64,000 nucleotides of DNA from Polyangiaceae bacterium (GTDB taxonomy: Bacteria > Myxococcota_A > Polyangia > Polyangiales > Polyangiaceae), in the NCBI GenBank assembly GCA_016933275.1, contig JAFGBI010000199.1:1-64000 (forward strand), written 5' to 3'. Below, one piece after another: positions 42,888 to 51,406 of the stretch. Position numbers and translations under genes: made by a program. The notes under the pieces are model-generated. The model saw only the letters and a list, made by a program, of their open reading frames with translations. It had not been told where the DNA came from and ran no database searches. The first letter of the stretch is position 1. The number at the start of each line of letters is the position of its first letter.

Positions 42888-43466
42888 ATGGCTCGGTTGC
42901 CTCGCCGCGTTTTTATGGCGGCGCTCGTCCTGGTGGCGAGCTGCCTGTCGCCAACGCTCCCCCTGCCGCCACCGGCCAACCCCGAGGTAAGGAGCGTGGG
43001 CCAGGGTCTGGTCGAGCTCAGCGGCGAGGTCCCGGTGTCGGACGCGCAGGTGTTCGCCGCCAACGACGCGACGGGCGTCTATGCCGGGAGCGATGCAGAG
43101 GCTGGGCGGTACCGCTTCCGCATCCCGGCGGAGCCGGGGGATCCCATGCGACTCTGGTACGTAGATGGTCTCGAGAAGAGCTTCGAGGTTCCGTTCACCA
43201 TCCCCGATCACCAGCTCCCCGTGGCTCCGCTGCCGACCGTGACCGCGCCCGACGTCGATGGGATCGTCGTCGTCACCGGTGGGGTCCCGGTCTCGCTCGC
43301 CACCGTGGTGGTGCGCCACGTCGAACGTGACGAGTCGATCTCCGCCACCGCCGATGCTACCGGTGGGTTCGAGCTGTCGATCGCCGCCGAGAGCGGCGAC
43401 GTGCTCGAGCTCTGGTACGAGTCGGACAACGCGGTCACCTCCCCCCTGGCGTTTGCCGTTCCATGA
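42888..43466 (+). CDS. Lipoprotein with two beta-rich (Ig-like) segments
   Basis: A 192-residue lipoprotein: signal LPRRVFMAALVLVASC with lipobox VASC. The mature part has two repeats of a similar 65-70 residue pattern: GLVELSGEVPVSDAQVFAAND with later LWYVDGLEKSFEVPFTIPDHQ, and DGIVVVTGGVPVSLATVVVRH with later ELWYESDNAVTSPLAFAVP. Each looks like a carboxypeptidase-regulatory-like or CNA-B beta-sandwich. The function is unknown; it probably sits in the envelope. The ATG at 42888 gives a standard signal peptide. It is divergent from the large exported protein gene. Confidence 0.72.
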   Translation: MARLPRRVFMAALVLVASCLSPTLPLPPPANPEVRSVGQGLVELSGEVPVSDAQVFAANDATGVYAGSDAEAGRYRFRIPAEPGDPMRLWYVDGLEKSFEVPFTIPDHQLPVAPLPTVTAPDVDGIVVVTGGVPVSLATVVVRHVERDESISATADATGGFELSIAAESGDVLELWYESDNAVTSPLAFAVP

Positions 43467-43702
43467 CCCCTCGACTGCTGCGGAGCCGGCGCGGGATCAG
43501 GCTCGGGCTCGAACCGGCCCGTTGAAGACAGTCCCTGAGCCGGCGGAGCCGGAACCGTAGAGGGCACCTTGCCATCAGCGGTCAGCTATCAGTTGTCAGG
43601 TAGAACCCGGTGCCCCTGATGGCCGATGGCTGACGGCTGATGGCCACGAGAACACTGAGACGAGATCCCGCCAGATCTGGCCAAGATCGCACCGCCAAGG
43701 GA

Positions 43703-45127
43703 CTAGAACACGGTGCGCAGGGTCACGCGGCGGCCTTCCTTCGACCATCCGGCGAGCGTCGAAGGCATCGGCTCGCTCCGGAGCGGAGGCGGGTCGTCGA
43801 TCACCTCGCCGAGCAGGTCGTAGTCCGCCGCCTTCGTGATCCGCACCCTGCGGATCTCGCCCGAACGGACCTCGGCTCCCGAGAGGTAGACGCAGCCATC
43901 GACCTCCGGCGCCTGGCCATAGTAGCGCCCGACCATGACGAGCTCATGCTCCTCGCTGGGGCCCTCGACGAGGACGTCGAGCTCGCGACCCACGAGCGCC
44001 CGCAGCCGTCGCCGGCTCACCGAGCACTGTAGCTTCATCAGCTGCCGCGCCCTGCGCTCGGCCACCTTCGCCGGCACCTGATCTGGAAGCCGGGAGGAGG
44101 GCGCATCGAGCTCGTTGGAGTACCGAAACACCCCGACTCGGTCGAGCTTGGCCCAGGCCACGAAGGCGCGGAGCTCGTCGAATTCGGCTTCCGTCTCCCC
44201 AGGATGGCCCACGATGAAGGCGGTCCGGATCACGACCTCGGGGATGCGTTCCCTGAGGGTCTCGATGATCCGCCGGAGCCGGGCTCTCCCGTGGCCGCGG
44301 CGCATGCGACGCAGCATCGCGTCGGCGGCGTGTTGCAGCGGCATGTCAACGTAGGGGACGACCCGCGGGTGCTCCGCGAAGAGCGAGAGGAGCCCCTTGG
44401 TCAGAGCGTCGGGGTAGAGGTAGTGGAGGCGTATCCAGTCGATCCCTGGCACCTCGGCGATCCTCGCCACCAACGATGGCAAGTCCTGCCGCGGCGCGAG
44501 ATCACGTCCGTAGGCCACCGTGTCCTGGGCCACGAGGTTCACCTCCCGGACTCCTGCGCGGGCGAGCTGGTGCACCTCGGCGAGCAGGTCGTCGGGGGCG
44601 CGCGAGCGCTGCCTCCCGCGCAGGGAGGGAATGACGCAGAAGGCGCACTTCCGGTCGCAACCCTCGGCGAGCTTCACGTAGGCGCTCGCTCCCCGGGTAC
44701 TGAGGCGCCGGGGGTCGCTCGCACGGATGAGCCAGCTGGCTGGATCGCCGACGGCCACGCGCGGAGCCGTTCCTGCCAGCACCTCGCGGAGGCGGAGCAT
44801 GTCGCTCGAGCCGAGGAGGTGATCCACCTCCGGCAGGTCGGCGGCGAGCTCGGCCGGGTACCGTTGGCTGAGGCACCCGGTGACGACCAGCTTGCGGCAC
44901 TTCCCCGTCGTGCGGTGCTGGGCGAGCTCCAGGATGGTGTCGATGGACTCCTGCCTCGCCGATTCGACGAAGCCGCAGGTGTTCACGACGATCACGTCGG
45001 CATCGGTGGGATCGGCGACGTGGCGATACCCGCACTGCTCCGCGAGGCCCAGCATCACCTCCGTGTCGACGCGGTTCTTCGGGCAACCGAGGCTGACGAA
45101 GTGGATGGTGCTCGCCCTTCGCGGCAT
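43703..45127 (-). CDS. rimO: Ribosomal protein S12 methylthiotransferase RimO
   Basis: A 474-residue radical-SAM enzyme that adds a methylthio group to Asp of ribosomal protein S12. The N-terminal MTTase domain shows VSLGCPKNRVDTEVM, NTCGFVESARQESI and VVTGCLSQRYP, giving three cluster-binding Cys. The radical-SAM motif is EGCDRKCAFCVIP (CxxxCxxC). The TRAM domain is at the C-terminus. The sequence CPKN distinguishes RimO from the related MiaB. It lies 6 nt after carA in the pyrC-carA-rimO operon. Confidence 0.95.
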   Translation of the reverse strand: MPRRASTIHFVSLGCPKNRVDTEVMLGLAEQCGYRHVADPTDADVIVVNTCGFVESARQESIDTILELAQHRTTGKCRKLVVTGCLSQRYPAELAADLPEVDHLLGSSDMLRLREVLAGTAPRVAVGDPASWLIRASDPRRLSTRGASAYVKLAEGCDRKCAFCVIPSLRGRQRSRAPDDLLAEVHQLARAGVREVNLVAQDTVAYGRDLAPRQDLPSLVARIAEVPGIDWIRLHYLYPDALTKGLLSLFAEHPRVVPYVDMPLQHAADAMLRRMRRGHGRARLRRIIETLRERIPEVVIRTAFIVGHPGETEAEFDELRAFVAWAKLDRVGVFRYSNELDAPSSRLPDQVPAKVAERRARQLMKLQCSVSRRRLRALVGRELDVLVEGPSEEHELVMVGRYYGQAPEVDGCVYLSGAEVRSGEIRRVRITKAADYDLLGEVIDDPPPLRSEPMPSTLAGWSKEGRRVTLRTVF

Positions 45128-45133
45128 TGAAGC

Positions 45134-46291
45134 CTAGGCGGCCTCGGTCATGGCCGCGGTGAAGCGCTCGAAGAGATAGAGAGCGTCGTGCGGTCCTGCC
45201 GCCGCCTCGGGGTGGTACTGCACGCTGAACGCGCGGGCGTCGGGGATCGCGAGCCCCTCGCTCGTGCCGTCATTGAGGTGTAGGTGGGTCGAGTGAGCCC
45301 GCCCCGCTAGGCTCGCCACGTCGACCACGAACCCGTGGTTTTGGAGCGTGATCTCGACGCGGCGGCTCACGAGATCCTGGACCGGCTGGTTGAGTCCGCG
45401 GTGGCCAAATTTTAGCTTGAAAGTTTGGGCCCCGAGGGCCAGCGCCAAGAGCTGGTGCCCGAGGCAGATGCCGAAGATCGGTCGCTTGCCCAGAAGCCCG
45501 CGGATGGTGCTGATGGCGTAGGTCACCGCCGCCGGATCGCCGGGACCGTTGGAGAGGAAGATCCCGTCGGGAGCGAGGGCGAGGATCTCCTCGGCGGTGG
45601 TGCTCGCGGGCACGCCGGTGACCCGGCAGCCGGCGTCGACCAAGCAGCGGAGGATGTGGCGTTTGGCCCCGAAATCCAGGGCGACCACGTGAAAACGAGC
45701 CCCCGTGGCCCGTCCGGAGGCCAGAAACGGCCGATCGCCCCCGAACGGCACGGCCCAGTCCTCGCGCGATTCAGTGAAAGCGTAGCGGCTCTTCGGGCTC
45801 ACCTGGGCCACCAGATCGAGCCCTGCCATGCTGGGTGCGGCGCGGGCTCGATCCACGAGCGAGTCTGGAGCCTCGGTCCCGATGCAGCCGTTCTGCGCGC
45901 CGTGGTCACGAAGGTGCCGCGTGAGCCGCCGAGTATCGACGCCGCCGATGCCGACGACGCCATGGCGGGCGAGGTAGGGGTCGAGGTCCTCCACCGTGCG
46001 CCAGTTTGAGGCGACGGGGCTGGGATCCCGGACGATGAAGCCCGACACTCGGGGTCGGCTGTCGAGGCTCTCCGGATCGCGCCCGTTGATGCCCGTGTTG
46101 CCGATGTGGGGGGTGGTCATCGTCACGAGCTGGCCAAAATAGGAAGGATCCGTCAGGACCTCCTGGTACCCCGTCATCCCCGTCGTGAAGACCACCTCGC
46201 CGGTCACGCTGCCCGCGGCGCCCCACGCGGTGCCCGAGAACACCGTGCCGTCTGCGAGTGCGAGGTAGGCCCTTCGCGGTTCGTTGCTCAA
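45134..46291 (-). CDS. carA: Carbamoyl-phosphate synthase small subunit
   Basis: Glutaminase subunit of carbamoyl-phosphate synthase, which hydrolyses glutamine for arginine and pyrimidine synthesis. The N-terminal part has [18 protein letters not shown] and [20 protein letters not shown]. The class I amidotransferase triad lies in [17 protein letters not shown] (nucleophile Cys) and [15 protein letters not shown] (His and Glu). The start is TTG at 46291; it overlaps the pyrC stop as TTGA and has GGAGG six bases upstream, which decides it. The carB partner is not in the window. The 385-residue length is typical. Confidence 0.95.
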   Translation of the reverse strand: MSNEPRRAYLALADGTVFSGTAWGAAGSVTGEVVFTTGMTGYQEVLTDPSYFGQLVTMTTPHIGNTGINGRDPESLDSRPRVSGFIVRDPSPVASNWRTVEDLDPYLARHGVVGIGGVDTRRLTRHLRDHGAQNGCIGTEAPDSLVDRARAAPSMAGLDLVAQVSPKSRYAFTESREDWAVPFGGDRPFLASGRATGARFHVVALDFGAKRHILRCLVDAGCRVTGVPASTTAEEILALAPDGIFLSNGPGDPAAVTYAISTIRGLLGKRPIFGICLGHQLLALALGAQTFKLKFGHRGLNQPVQDLVSRRVEITLQNHGFVVDVASLAGRAHSTHLHLNDGTSEGLAIPDARAFSVQYHPEAAAGPHDALYLFERFTAAMTEAA

Positions 46292-47595
46292 GCTCTGCCT
46301 CCGGCTAGATCGTGGACCACGGTGCCCCCCACCAGGGTCATTACGGCGCGACCGACCAGGGTGCGGTCGAGGAAGGGCGTGTTGCGACTCTTGGTCGCGA
46401 GCCGAGTCGTGGCAGGAGTCCACGCGAGCTCTGGATCCACCAGCGTGAGCTCGGCGAGGGCCCGCTCCTGCAAGGTGGGCGCCGAGATCCCCATGATGCG
46501 AGCCGGCTGGGTGGACATCGCGTCGAGCAACCGCCCGAGCGATAGGGTGCCCTCGCGCACCAAACCCAGCATCAACGGCAGGCACAGCTCGAGTCCGACG
46601 AGCCCCGGTGCCGCCTCGGCGAATTCGCAGTCTTTCTCCAGCGAGGACTGCGGCGCGTGGTCCGTCGCGATGACATCGATCGTCCCGTCGGCGAGCGCGG
46701 ACCGCAAGGCAGCCATGTCCTCGGCCTCTCGCAGCGGCGGGTTCACCTTGCAGGCCGTGTCATAACCGAGCACCGCCTGGTCCGTGAGCAAGAGATGATG
46801 GGGAGTGACCTCGCAGGTGACCGATATGCCCCGCGCCTTCGCCTCGCGCAGGATCCGGACGGCCCCCGCGGTGGAGATGTGGGCCGCGTGGTATCGGGCC
46901 CCGACGTATTCGGCGAAGAGGACGTCCCGGGCGATGATTGCGTCCTCGGCGACTCGCGGCCACCCTCGCAACCCCAGGCGAGCCGAGATCTCTCCTTCGT
47001 GCATGAGGGCGCCCTGGGTAAGCTCGTGGTCTTCCGCGTGCTGGATGATGGGGAGGTTGAAGTTGCGGGCGTACTCGAGCGCACGCAGCATCATCGTGCT
47101 CGAGGTGACGCAGCGACCGTCATCGCTCGCCCCGACCGCGCCGGCTGCCTTGAGCTCGGCCAGCTCCGTCAGCTGCTTGCCCTCAAGGCCCCGCGTGATG
47201 GCGACGATCGGGTGGAGGCGGGCACCCGTACACTCCGCTCCCCGCGCGAGCATCAGCTCCGTCACCGCTCGCGTGTCGTTCACGGGGTTGGTGTTGGGCA
47301 TCGCGCAGACGTGCGCATACCCTCCGGCGGCTGCGGCCGCGAGCCCCGATGCGATGTCCTCCTTGTACTCGTAACCTGGCTCCCGCAGGTGCACGTGCTG
47401 GTCCACCAGGGCGGGGAGCAGCCAGCACCCACCGCCGTCCACCACCCGAACGCGGTCGTTGGGGGTGAATCCCTGACTGGCCCCAGGGCCGATCCGGGTC
47501 AGGAGCCCACGCTCGACGACCACGTCACAACGCTCGTCGCGTCCCACCGCGGGATCGATGGCCCGCACATCCCGGAAAACGAGTGCATCCGTCAC
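46288..47595 (-). CDS. pyrC: Dihydroorotase (class I)
   Basis: A zinc amidohydrolase forming dihydroorotate in pyrimidine synthesis. The metal-binding signature [20 protein letters not shown] (about residues 65-84) defines the class I type. Other landmarks are [10 protein letters not shown], the carboxylated-Lys region followed by [21 protein letters not shown] and [11 protein letters not shown] (catalytic Asp). The product is 435 residues. The start is GTG at 47595. It is the first gene of pyrC-carA-rimO. The tRNA-Leu lies about 160 bp upstream on the opposite strand, so the two are divergent. Confidence 0.95.
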   Translation of the reverse strand: MTDALVFRDVRAIDPAVGRDERCDVVVERGLLTRIGPGASQGFTPNDRVRVVDGGGCWLLPALVDQHVHLREPGYEYKEDIASGLAAAAAGGYAHVCAMPNTNPVNDTRAVTELMLARGAECTGARLHPIVAITRGLEGKQLTELAELKAAGAVGASDDGRCVTSSTMMLRALEYARNFNLPIIQHAEDHELTQGALMHEGEISARLGLRGWPRVAEDAIIARDVLFAEYVGARYHAAHISTAGAVRILREAKARGISVTCEVTPHHLLLTDQAVLGYDTACKVNPPLREAEDMAALRSALADGTIDVIATDHAPQSSLEKDCEFAEAAPGLVGLELCLPLMLGLVREGTLSLGRLLDAMSTQPARIMGISAPTLQERALAELTLVDPELAWTPATTRLATKSRNTPFLDRTLVGRAVMTLVGGTVVHDLAGGRA

Positions 47596-47756
47596 GGCAG
47601 CCGGGTCTTAGCACGGTGACGCGAGAGTGGGCAGGGACCCGGACTCCCCTTGCCGAGGGCTCGGGTCGTGCGCTAGACGGACGGGCCCCTGCTCGACGGT
47701 TCCCGTCGGCTGGGGTACCTAGGTGCCGGACCCCAGCGGGGAATGGCGCTGGCCTC

Positions 47757-47840
47757 GCGAAGGTGGCGGAACTGGCAGACGCGCCAGATTCAGGTTCTGG
47801 TGCCGGCAACGGCGTGGAGGTTCAAGTCCTCTCCTTCGCA
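47757..47840 (+). tRNA. tRNA-Leu (anticodon CAG)
   Basis: An 84-nt tRNA with acceptor stem GCGAAGG/CCTTCGC, discriminator A, and a long variable arm typical of leucine tRNA. The anticodon stem CCAGA/TCTGG encloses TTCAGGT with anticodon CAG, reading CUG. The T-loop is TTCAAGT (GAGG/CCTC stem). CCA is not encoded. A terminator follows nine bases later. Confidence 0.96.
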
Positions 47841-47848
47841 CTCCAAGA

Positions 47849-47882
47849 CGCCGCGGTGGGTTCCACCGCGGCGTTGTTCTTG
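47849..47882 (+). terminator. Intrinsic terminator of tRNA-Leu
   Basis: CGCCGCGGTGG (47849-47859), loop GTT, then CCACCGCGGCG (47863-47873) form an 11-bp perfect stem, followed by the T-rich TTGTTCTT. Its position right after the tRNA fits termination of a single-tRNA transcript. Confidence 0.88.
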
Positions 47883-47911
47883 CTGGTGGCGTTACCTCGC
47901 TCGGCCCAGGC

Positions 47912-48193
47912 TCAACGCCCGGGGAAGAGGACGTGGAGGGCGAGGAGGGCGAGCACGAGCGCCCCGATCGGCACCAAGAACCACCCGATCACGTGCCACC
48001 ACGCACGGGTGAGGTTCGTTCCGTGGCGCTCTGCGCAGGCGAAGCAGATCGCGTAGGTCTTGGCGCCACCCTCCGTGAGCAGGCAGCAATCACCGCACAG
48101 CGGGGCATGACAGCGGGCGCACGGCCCGACCGCGAGCTTGCCGCAATGGACGCAACGTTCGTGACCGGGGCCAGGGTCGCCGAGCGTGAGCAT
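47912..48193 (-). CDS. Small zinc-finger membrane protein
   Basis: A 93-residue protein with a Cys/His-rich N-terminus (RCVHCGKLAVGPCARCHAPL, then CGDCC, CFACAERH) that resembles a B-box-like zinc finger of two metal sites. One hydrophobic segment near the C-terminus (VIGWFLVPIGALVLALLALHV) anchors it. The function is unknown; similar small proteins are scattered in deltaproteobacteria. The ATG at 48193 was chosen over a GTG at 48199. It is convergent with the tRNA-Leu terminator. Confidence 0.75.
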   Translation of the reverse strand: MLTLGDPGPGHERCVHCGKLAVGPCARCHAPLCGDCCLLTEGGAKTYAICFACAERHGTNLTRAWWHVIGWFLVPIGALVLALLALHVLFPGR

Positions 48194-48236
48194 GGACACG
48201 GTCGGAGCCTAACCCGCTGAAGCCAGAACCAGACAG

Positions 48237-48305
48237 GCCATCAACGGTCGGCGGTCGATGGCCAACGGTCGGCGGTCGGCGGCCAGCGGCCAGCGGTCAG
48301 CGGTC
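48237..48305. repeat. Low-complexity GGTCGGC/GGTCAGC tract
   Basis: A degenerate tandem of 7-8 bp units such as CGGTCGGCGGTC and AGCGGTCAGCGGTCAG. Similar units (CAGCGGTCAG, GGCTGACGGCTGATGG) occur at 43570-43645 between convergent genes. It has no coding potential. The gap 48194-48615 otherwise holds an element fragment (48409-48452). Confidence 0.6.
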
Positions 48306-48408
48306 AGGCAAGACGCGGAGAAGGTCGATGCCGGCGGCTGATGGAAGACTGCAGAGAACGCCCTGCGGAATTCCCTGGCAGGTTCGGTCGAGATCGCGCC
48401 GCCAACCG

Positions 48409-48452
48409 GATAGCGCACCGATCGAGTTGCCGTCGGCAACGGCAGCGCCAAA
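48409..48452 (+). repeat. Fragment of the CTAG element (left end of the main module)
   Basis: GCGCACCGATCGAGTTGCC then GTCGGCAACGGCAGCGCC matches the left end of copies B and D (GCACCGATCAGGTTGCC...GCAACGGCAGCGC); the CTAG there has become ATAG. The copy breaks off after this point, so it is a decayed or incomplete insertion. Confidence 0.7.
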
Positions 48453-48615
48453 AACCCACCTGAAGTAAGCCCCAGGCTTGCCCACTCGGCGCCGCCGAGC
48501 GAGGCCCGACGTGCCTCGCTTGGGTTCCTGTGCAGGGCGAGCGACCGGGGTTCCCCGCCGTCGAGCCCATGGGCCGGGTTGGCGGGTGAACGCGGGGTGG
48601 TTACGTTGGGGCCCC

Positions 48616-49347
48616 ATGTTCGAGCGCGGATACCTGACGGTCGCCAGCGTCCGGGGCGTGCCCTTGCGGCTGCACTGGTCGACTGCCCTGGGCGCTCTGC
48701 TCTTCGGCGGGCTAAGCTTCGCTCCGGCGGCGTGGTTTGCCTTCCTGGTGCTCGTGGTCCTGCACGAGTTCGGCCACGCCCTCGTCGTATGGCGGCTGCG
48801 CCATCGGGTCGTTTCGATCGACGTTACCGGTTTCGGTGGCCTCTGCCGGTGGTCGGGCCTGGCGACCCCCTCGGAACGGGCCCTCATCGCCTGGGGTGGC
48901 GTGCTCGCGCAATCGGTTCTGTTGGTCGCGGCGCTCGCGCTGGCGCTCCTCGGGGTCTGGGGGACCGTTCCATTCGGCGCCGAGCTCGCGCACACCTTCG
49001 TCTGGACGAATCTCTGGCTCATCATCCTGAACCTCTTGCCGTTCGCGCCGCTCGATGGTGCCGAGGCATGGCGGCTGCTCTCCGAGCTCAAGAGCCTCCG
49101 GCGGAGGTCGTTGCGTGCGCGGGAAGGGCGGGAGCTGCTCGAGCAGATCCTGGCGCAGCCCGCGCCGCGCCGCGCGCCACCCAGCGAACCAGCGACGTCT
49201 CGCGCCGCTCATCGCGGACATTCGGCTGCCCAGGAGCCGTCTCGACGCGATGCTCGCGATGATACCGGGGCGACTCGCGAGCTCGCCGACCGTCTGCGCC
49301 AGATCGGAGACGAAGCGGGACGAGCTCGCCGCGGCGGGGATCACTGA
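48616..49347 (+). CDS. Site-2-protease-like (M50) membrane metallopeptidase
   Basis: A 243-residue membrane protein. The zinc-binding motif is HEFGH (50-54) in VLVVLHEFGHALVVWR, and the second conserved site is LLPFAPLDGAEAW with Asp147 and Gly148, where many family members have NPxPPLDG. Three or four further hydrophobic spans follow the motif. No PDZ or CBS domain is present. The final 80 residues are Arg/Ala-rich and disordered. The family cleaves transmembrane helices of regulators. The ATG at 48616 is preceded by TTGGGG. No sigma or anti-sigma gene is adjacent, so its substrate is unknown. Confidence 0.82.
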   Translation: MFERGYLTVASVRGVPLRLHWSTALGALLFGGLSFAPAAWFAFLVLVVLHEFGHALVVWRLRHRVVSIDVTGFGGLCRWSGLATPSERALIAWGGVLAQSVLLVAALALALLGVWGTVPFGAELAHTFVWTNLWLIILNLLPFAPLDGAEAWRLLSELKSLRRRSLRAREGRELLEQILAQPAPRRAPPSEPATSRAAHRGHSAAQEPSRRDARDDTGATRELADRLRQIGDEAGRARRGGDH

Positions 49348-49649
49348 CCGAAGCAGCGCGTCGTCAACGACGCTTCACTGGTTGGACGGTCGCGTGTCGA
49401 GACGGGAATCGCGCTCCGCGGGAGCTCATCCGGTGTGGCAGACATCGATGGGTGAGTTTATCAATTCGAGTCACCGGATAGCGTGAAACCGAGCGTGCTG
49501 GACTCCATGACTCGATGAGGAGCGCGACACCGCGATCAGGCTCGGGGCGTTTGCCGAGCGGCTCCTCGCTCCATTCCTTCGCCATGGGATCGCGACATTG
49601 CTGCTGGATTGCAGCGGTTCTTGCCGCCCGCTCCGGTCTTGGCCTCGTT

Positions 49650-49665
49650 TGGCACGAGACCTGCT
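49650..49665 (+). promoter_or_regulatory. Candidate sigma-54 promoter
   Basis: TGGCACGAGACCTGCT matches the sigma-54 pattern TGGCAC-N5-TTGCW with one change (CTGCT); GG and GC are spaced by exactly 10 bp. It lies about 60 bp upstream of the lipoprotein gene at 49724, which has GGAGGA as ribosome-binding site. An NtrC-family activator is encoded at 32283, though nothing links the two. The rest of 49348-49723 shows no gene. Confidence 0.55.
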
Positions 49666-49723
49666 GCGGGCGATGGTCGGGGTCAGACCGGCCCTTCCCA
49701 CCGATTGGTTGCTTGGAGGATAG

Positions 49724-50236
49724 ATGCACACTCTGAAGAGTCTCATGGCGTTGTTCGCGATCGGATCCCTGATCCATGTCACCGCCTGTACCGACGACGG
49801 CGACGAAACGACCACCCCCGCCAGCGGCGGCATGGCGGGCGCTTTCACGGGGGGTGCTGCCGGTACCGATGAGGGTGGCGACGCCGGTGCGTCCACCGGA
49901 GGAGCGGTCGTGACCGGAGGCAGCGACGCGGGTGGTGCGGTCGTGGCGGCTGGCAGCGACGCCGGGGGCGCGATGGCGTCGGGCGGCAATGATGGCGGGG
50001 GCGTGCCCGGCGCAGCCGGTGGCGACGCCGGGGGCGCGATGGCGTCGGGCGGCAATGACGGCGGGGGCGCGCCTGGCGCGGCCGGTGGCGACGCCGGGGG
50101 TGCGACGGCGACGGCCGGCAGCGATGGCGGGGGCGCGCCTGGCGCAGCTGGTGGCGACGCTGGGGGCGCGACTGCCACGGCGGGCAGCGATGGCGGCGGA
50201 GCGGAGGCGGTCTCCGCTGCGGGCGCCCACGGCTAG
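49724..50236 (+). CDS. Gly/Ala-rich repeat lipoprotein
   Basis: A 170-residue lipoprotein: signal SLMALFAIGSLIHVTAC with lipobox VTAC, then a short acidic segment (TDDGDETT). The rest is a low-complexity Gly/Ala/Asp region made of four 22-residue repeats (GGDAGGAMASGGNDGGG type; DNA period 66 bp at 49952-50215). Such flexible sequences often tether or extend surface lipoproteins. The start is well supported by GGAGGA at 49715-49720. The TAG stop is part of repeat copy D, which starts at 50233. Confidence 0.8.
   Translation: MHTLKSLMALFAIGSLIHVTACTDDGDETTTPASGGMAGAFTGGAAGTDEGGDAGASTGGAVVTGGSDAGGAVVAAGSDAGGAMASGGNDGGGVPGAAGGDAGGAMASGGNDGGGAPGAAGGDAGGATATAGSDGGGAPGAAGGDAGGATATAGSDGGGAEAVSAAGAHG
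49952..50215 (+). repeat. 66-bp tandem repeat inside the lipoprotein gene
   Basis: Four units of 66 bp (22 codons) encode G-(G/S)-D-A-G-G-A-x-A-x-x-G-x-D-G-G-G repeats. Units 1-2 and units 3-4 form two subtypes (MASGGND and TATAGSD), so the array grew in two stages. The unit length keeps the frame. Confidence 0.88.
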
Positions 50237-50392
50237 AGCAGCAATCACGTTGATTGCTGCGTCAAATCAACAACCTAGAGCATCGAGCCGGCAGCAGACC
50301 TCTCCAGAGGCAGTGCTGGAAACGCGTCCTCGCCTCGCACGGACGCGTTTCCAGCGCTGCCGTTGCTGTCGGCAACCTGATCGGTGCTCTAG
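50233..50392 (-). repeat. 160-bp CTAG-modular intergenic element, copy D (complete, inverted)
   Basis: Complete copy on the opposite strand, bounded by CTAG at 50233 and 50389, with an internal CTAG at 50275-50278. The 21-nt arms are 50309-50329 and 50341-50361 (11-nt spacer, one G-T pair). The tail stem is 50238-50247 against 50251-50260. The TAG stop of the upstream lipoprotein is at 50234-50236, inside the terminal CTAG. Length is exactly 160 bp, the same as copy B. Confidence 0.93.
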
Positions 50393-50507
50393 CGCCGCGA
50401 ACGGGATGCTGGGGGCCGACCGTGCTCGGGGACGGCGCCCGGCGACGTCGCGGCCATTCCGGTCGCACCCTTGCGTGGAGACCACGCCTCTGAAAAGCTC
50501 GGTCCGC

Positions 50508-51281
50508 ATGAGGCATCTCTGGCTCGGAACGACGTTCTTGGTGGCTGCGTGCGGGCCGGGGCTGCGGGGTACCGTTTCGTTCGAAGGCCGTCGAGCCCCC
50601 GTTACCACGACCGCGGCCGGCCTCGTCGAAGCTAGCGTGCTGCCGGCGAGTCACGAGCGCATCGGCTCGGTTCGCGCGGGATGCACCCTCACCGAGCCTT
50701 TCTCCCGAGTGGAAGGGGCCTGGCTCAGCGACGTGGACTGCCGAGCCTCGCGCCTCCGGCAGTCGTTGCGAGAGCGCGCCGCGGCGGTGGGCGGAGAACT
50801 CCTGGTTCGGCTCGAGTGCCGCTCCGAGCCTCGCGGCGCCGCCCACAATGTCGAGCGAAGGTGGTTGTCCTGCGCCGCGGAGGTGGCCCGTTCGCGGCGG
50901 GGTGGATCGCGGGTCGACACCCCGAGCAGCGGTGCCGGTGACCGATGGCCCGGGACGGCCAGCGCGGTCGAGGCGTGGTCGATCAGGGTGGATTTCACGC
51001 CGGCAGACGGGATCGAGGCGCGGCCAGCGCGGCATCCTGACTCGGTGCGAGAGCGCGCCGAGATCCCCCCGAGCCATGTCCGTCTCGGGGGGATCGTCAC
51101 CCAGTGCGAAGAGGGGTGCTCCGAACGGGGCGGGTTCGAGGGTTTGCTCGCGACCGCGGCACGCGCCGGCGCTTCCGACGTGGCCGAGGTGGCGTGCACC
51201 GCTCGCGGGTCGGGCTGGGTTTGTACCGGGAGCGCCATCGGGCATCGCGTGGATCCGGTGGAGGATCCCGCGGCGCGGTGA
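50508..51281 (+). CDS. Lipoprotein of unknown function
   Basis: A 257-residue protein with a signal peptide and lipobox (RHLWLGTTFLVAACGPG). It has nine or more Cys spread through the mature part (AGCTL, VDCRAS, ECRSEP, LSCAAE, QCEEGC, VACTARG, WVCTGS), suggesting disulfides in the periplasm. I recognise no family. It lies between repeat copy D and the helicase gene, on the same strand as the latter. The ATG at 50508 is the natural start before the signal peptide. Confidence 0.72.
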   Translation: MRHLWLGTTFLVAACGPGLRGTVSFEGRRAPVTTTAAGLVEASVLPASHERIGSVRAGCTLTEPFSRVEGAWLSDVDCRASRLRQSLRERAAAVGGELLVRLECRSEPRGAAHNVERRWLSCAAEVARSRRGGSRVDTPSSGAGDRWPGTASAVEAWSIRVDFTPADGIEARPARHPDSVRERAEIPPSHVRLGGIVTQCEEGCSERGGFEGLLATAARAGASDVAEVACTARGSGWVCTGSAIGHRVDPVEDPAAR

Positions 51282-51406
51282 GCCATGGTCCGACGAGGCT
51301 CGGGTGACCGCGCCACGGGGGCGAGCGGGGACCGCGGGCAAAAATGCGGCGGCGAACCCGGTCCGGATCGCAGCGCGGGTACGATCTGCTATGGGACCAG
51401 CGCCGG

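Noticed and set aside
43567-43660. Small gene in the low-complexity tract between convergent genes
   Set aside because: The tract consists of degenerate GGTCAGC/GGCTGATGG units with no start or protein pattern; it is repeat-derived spacer.
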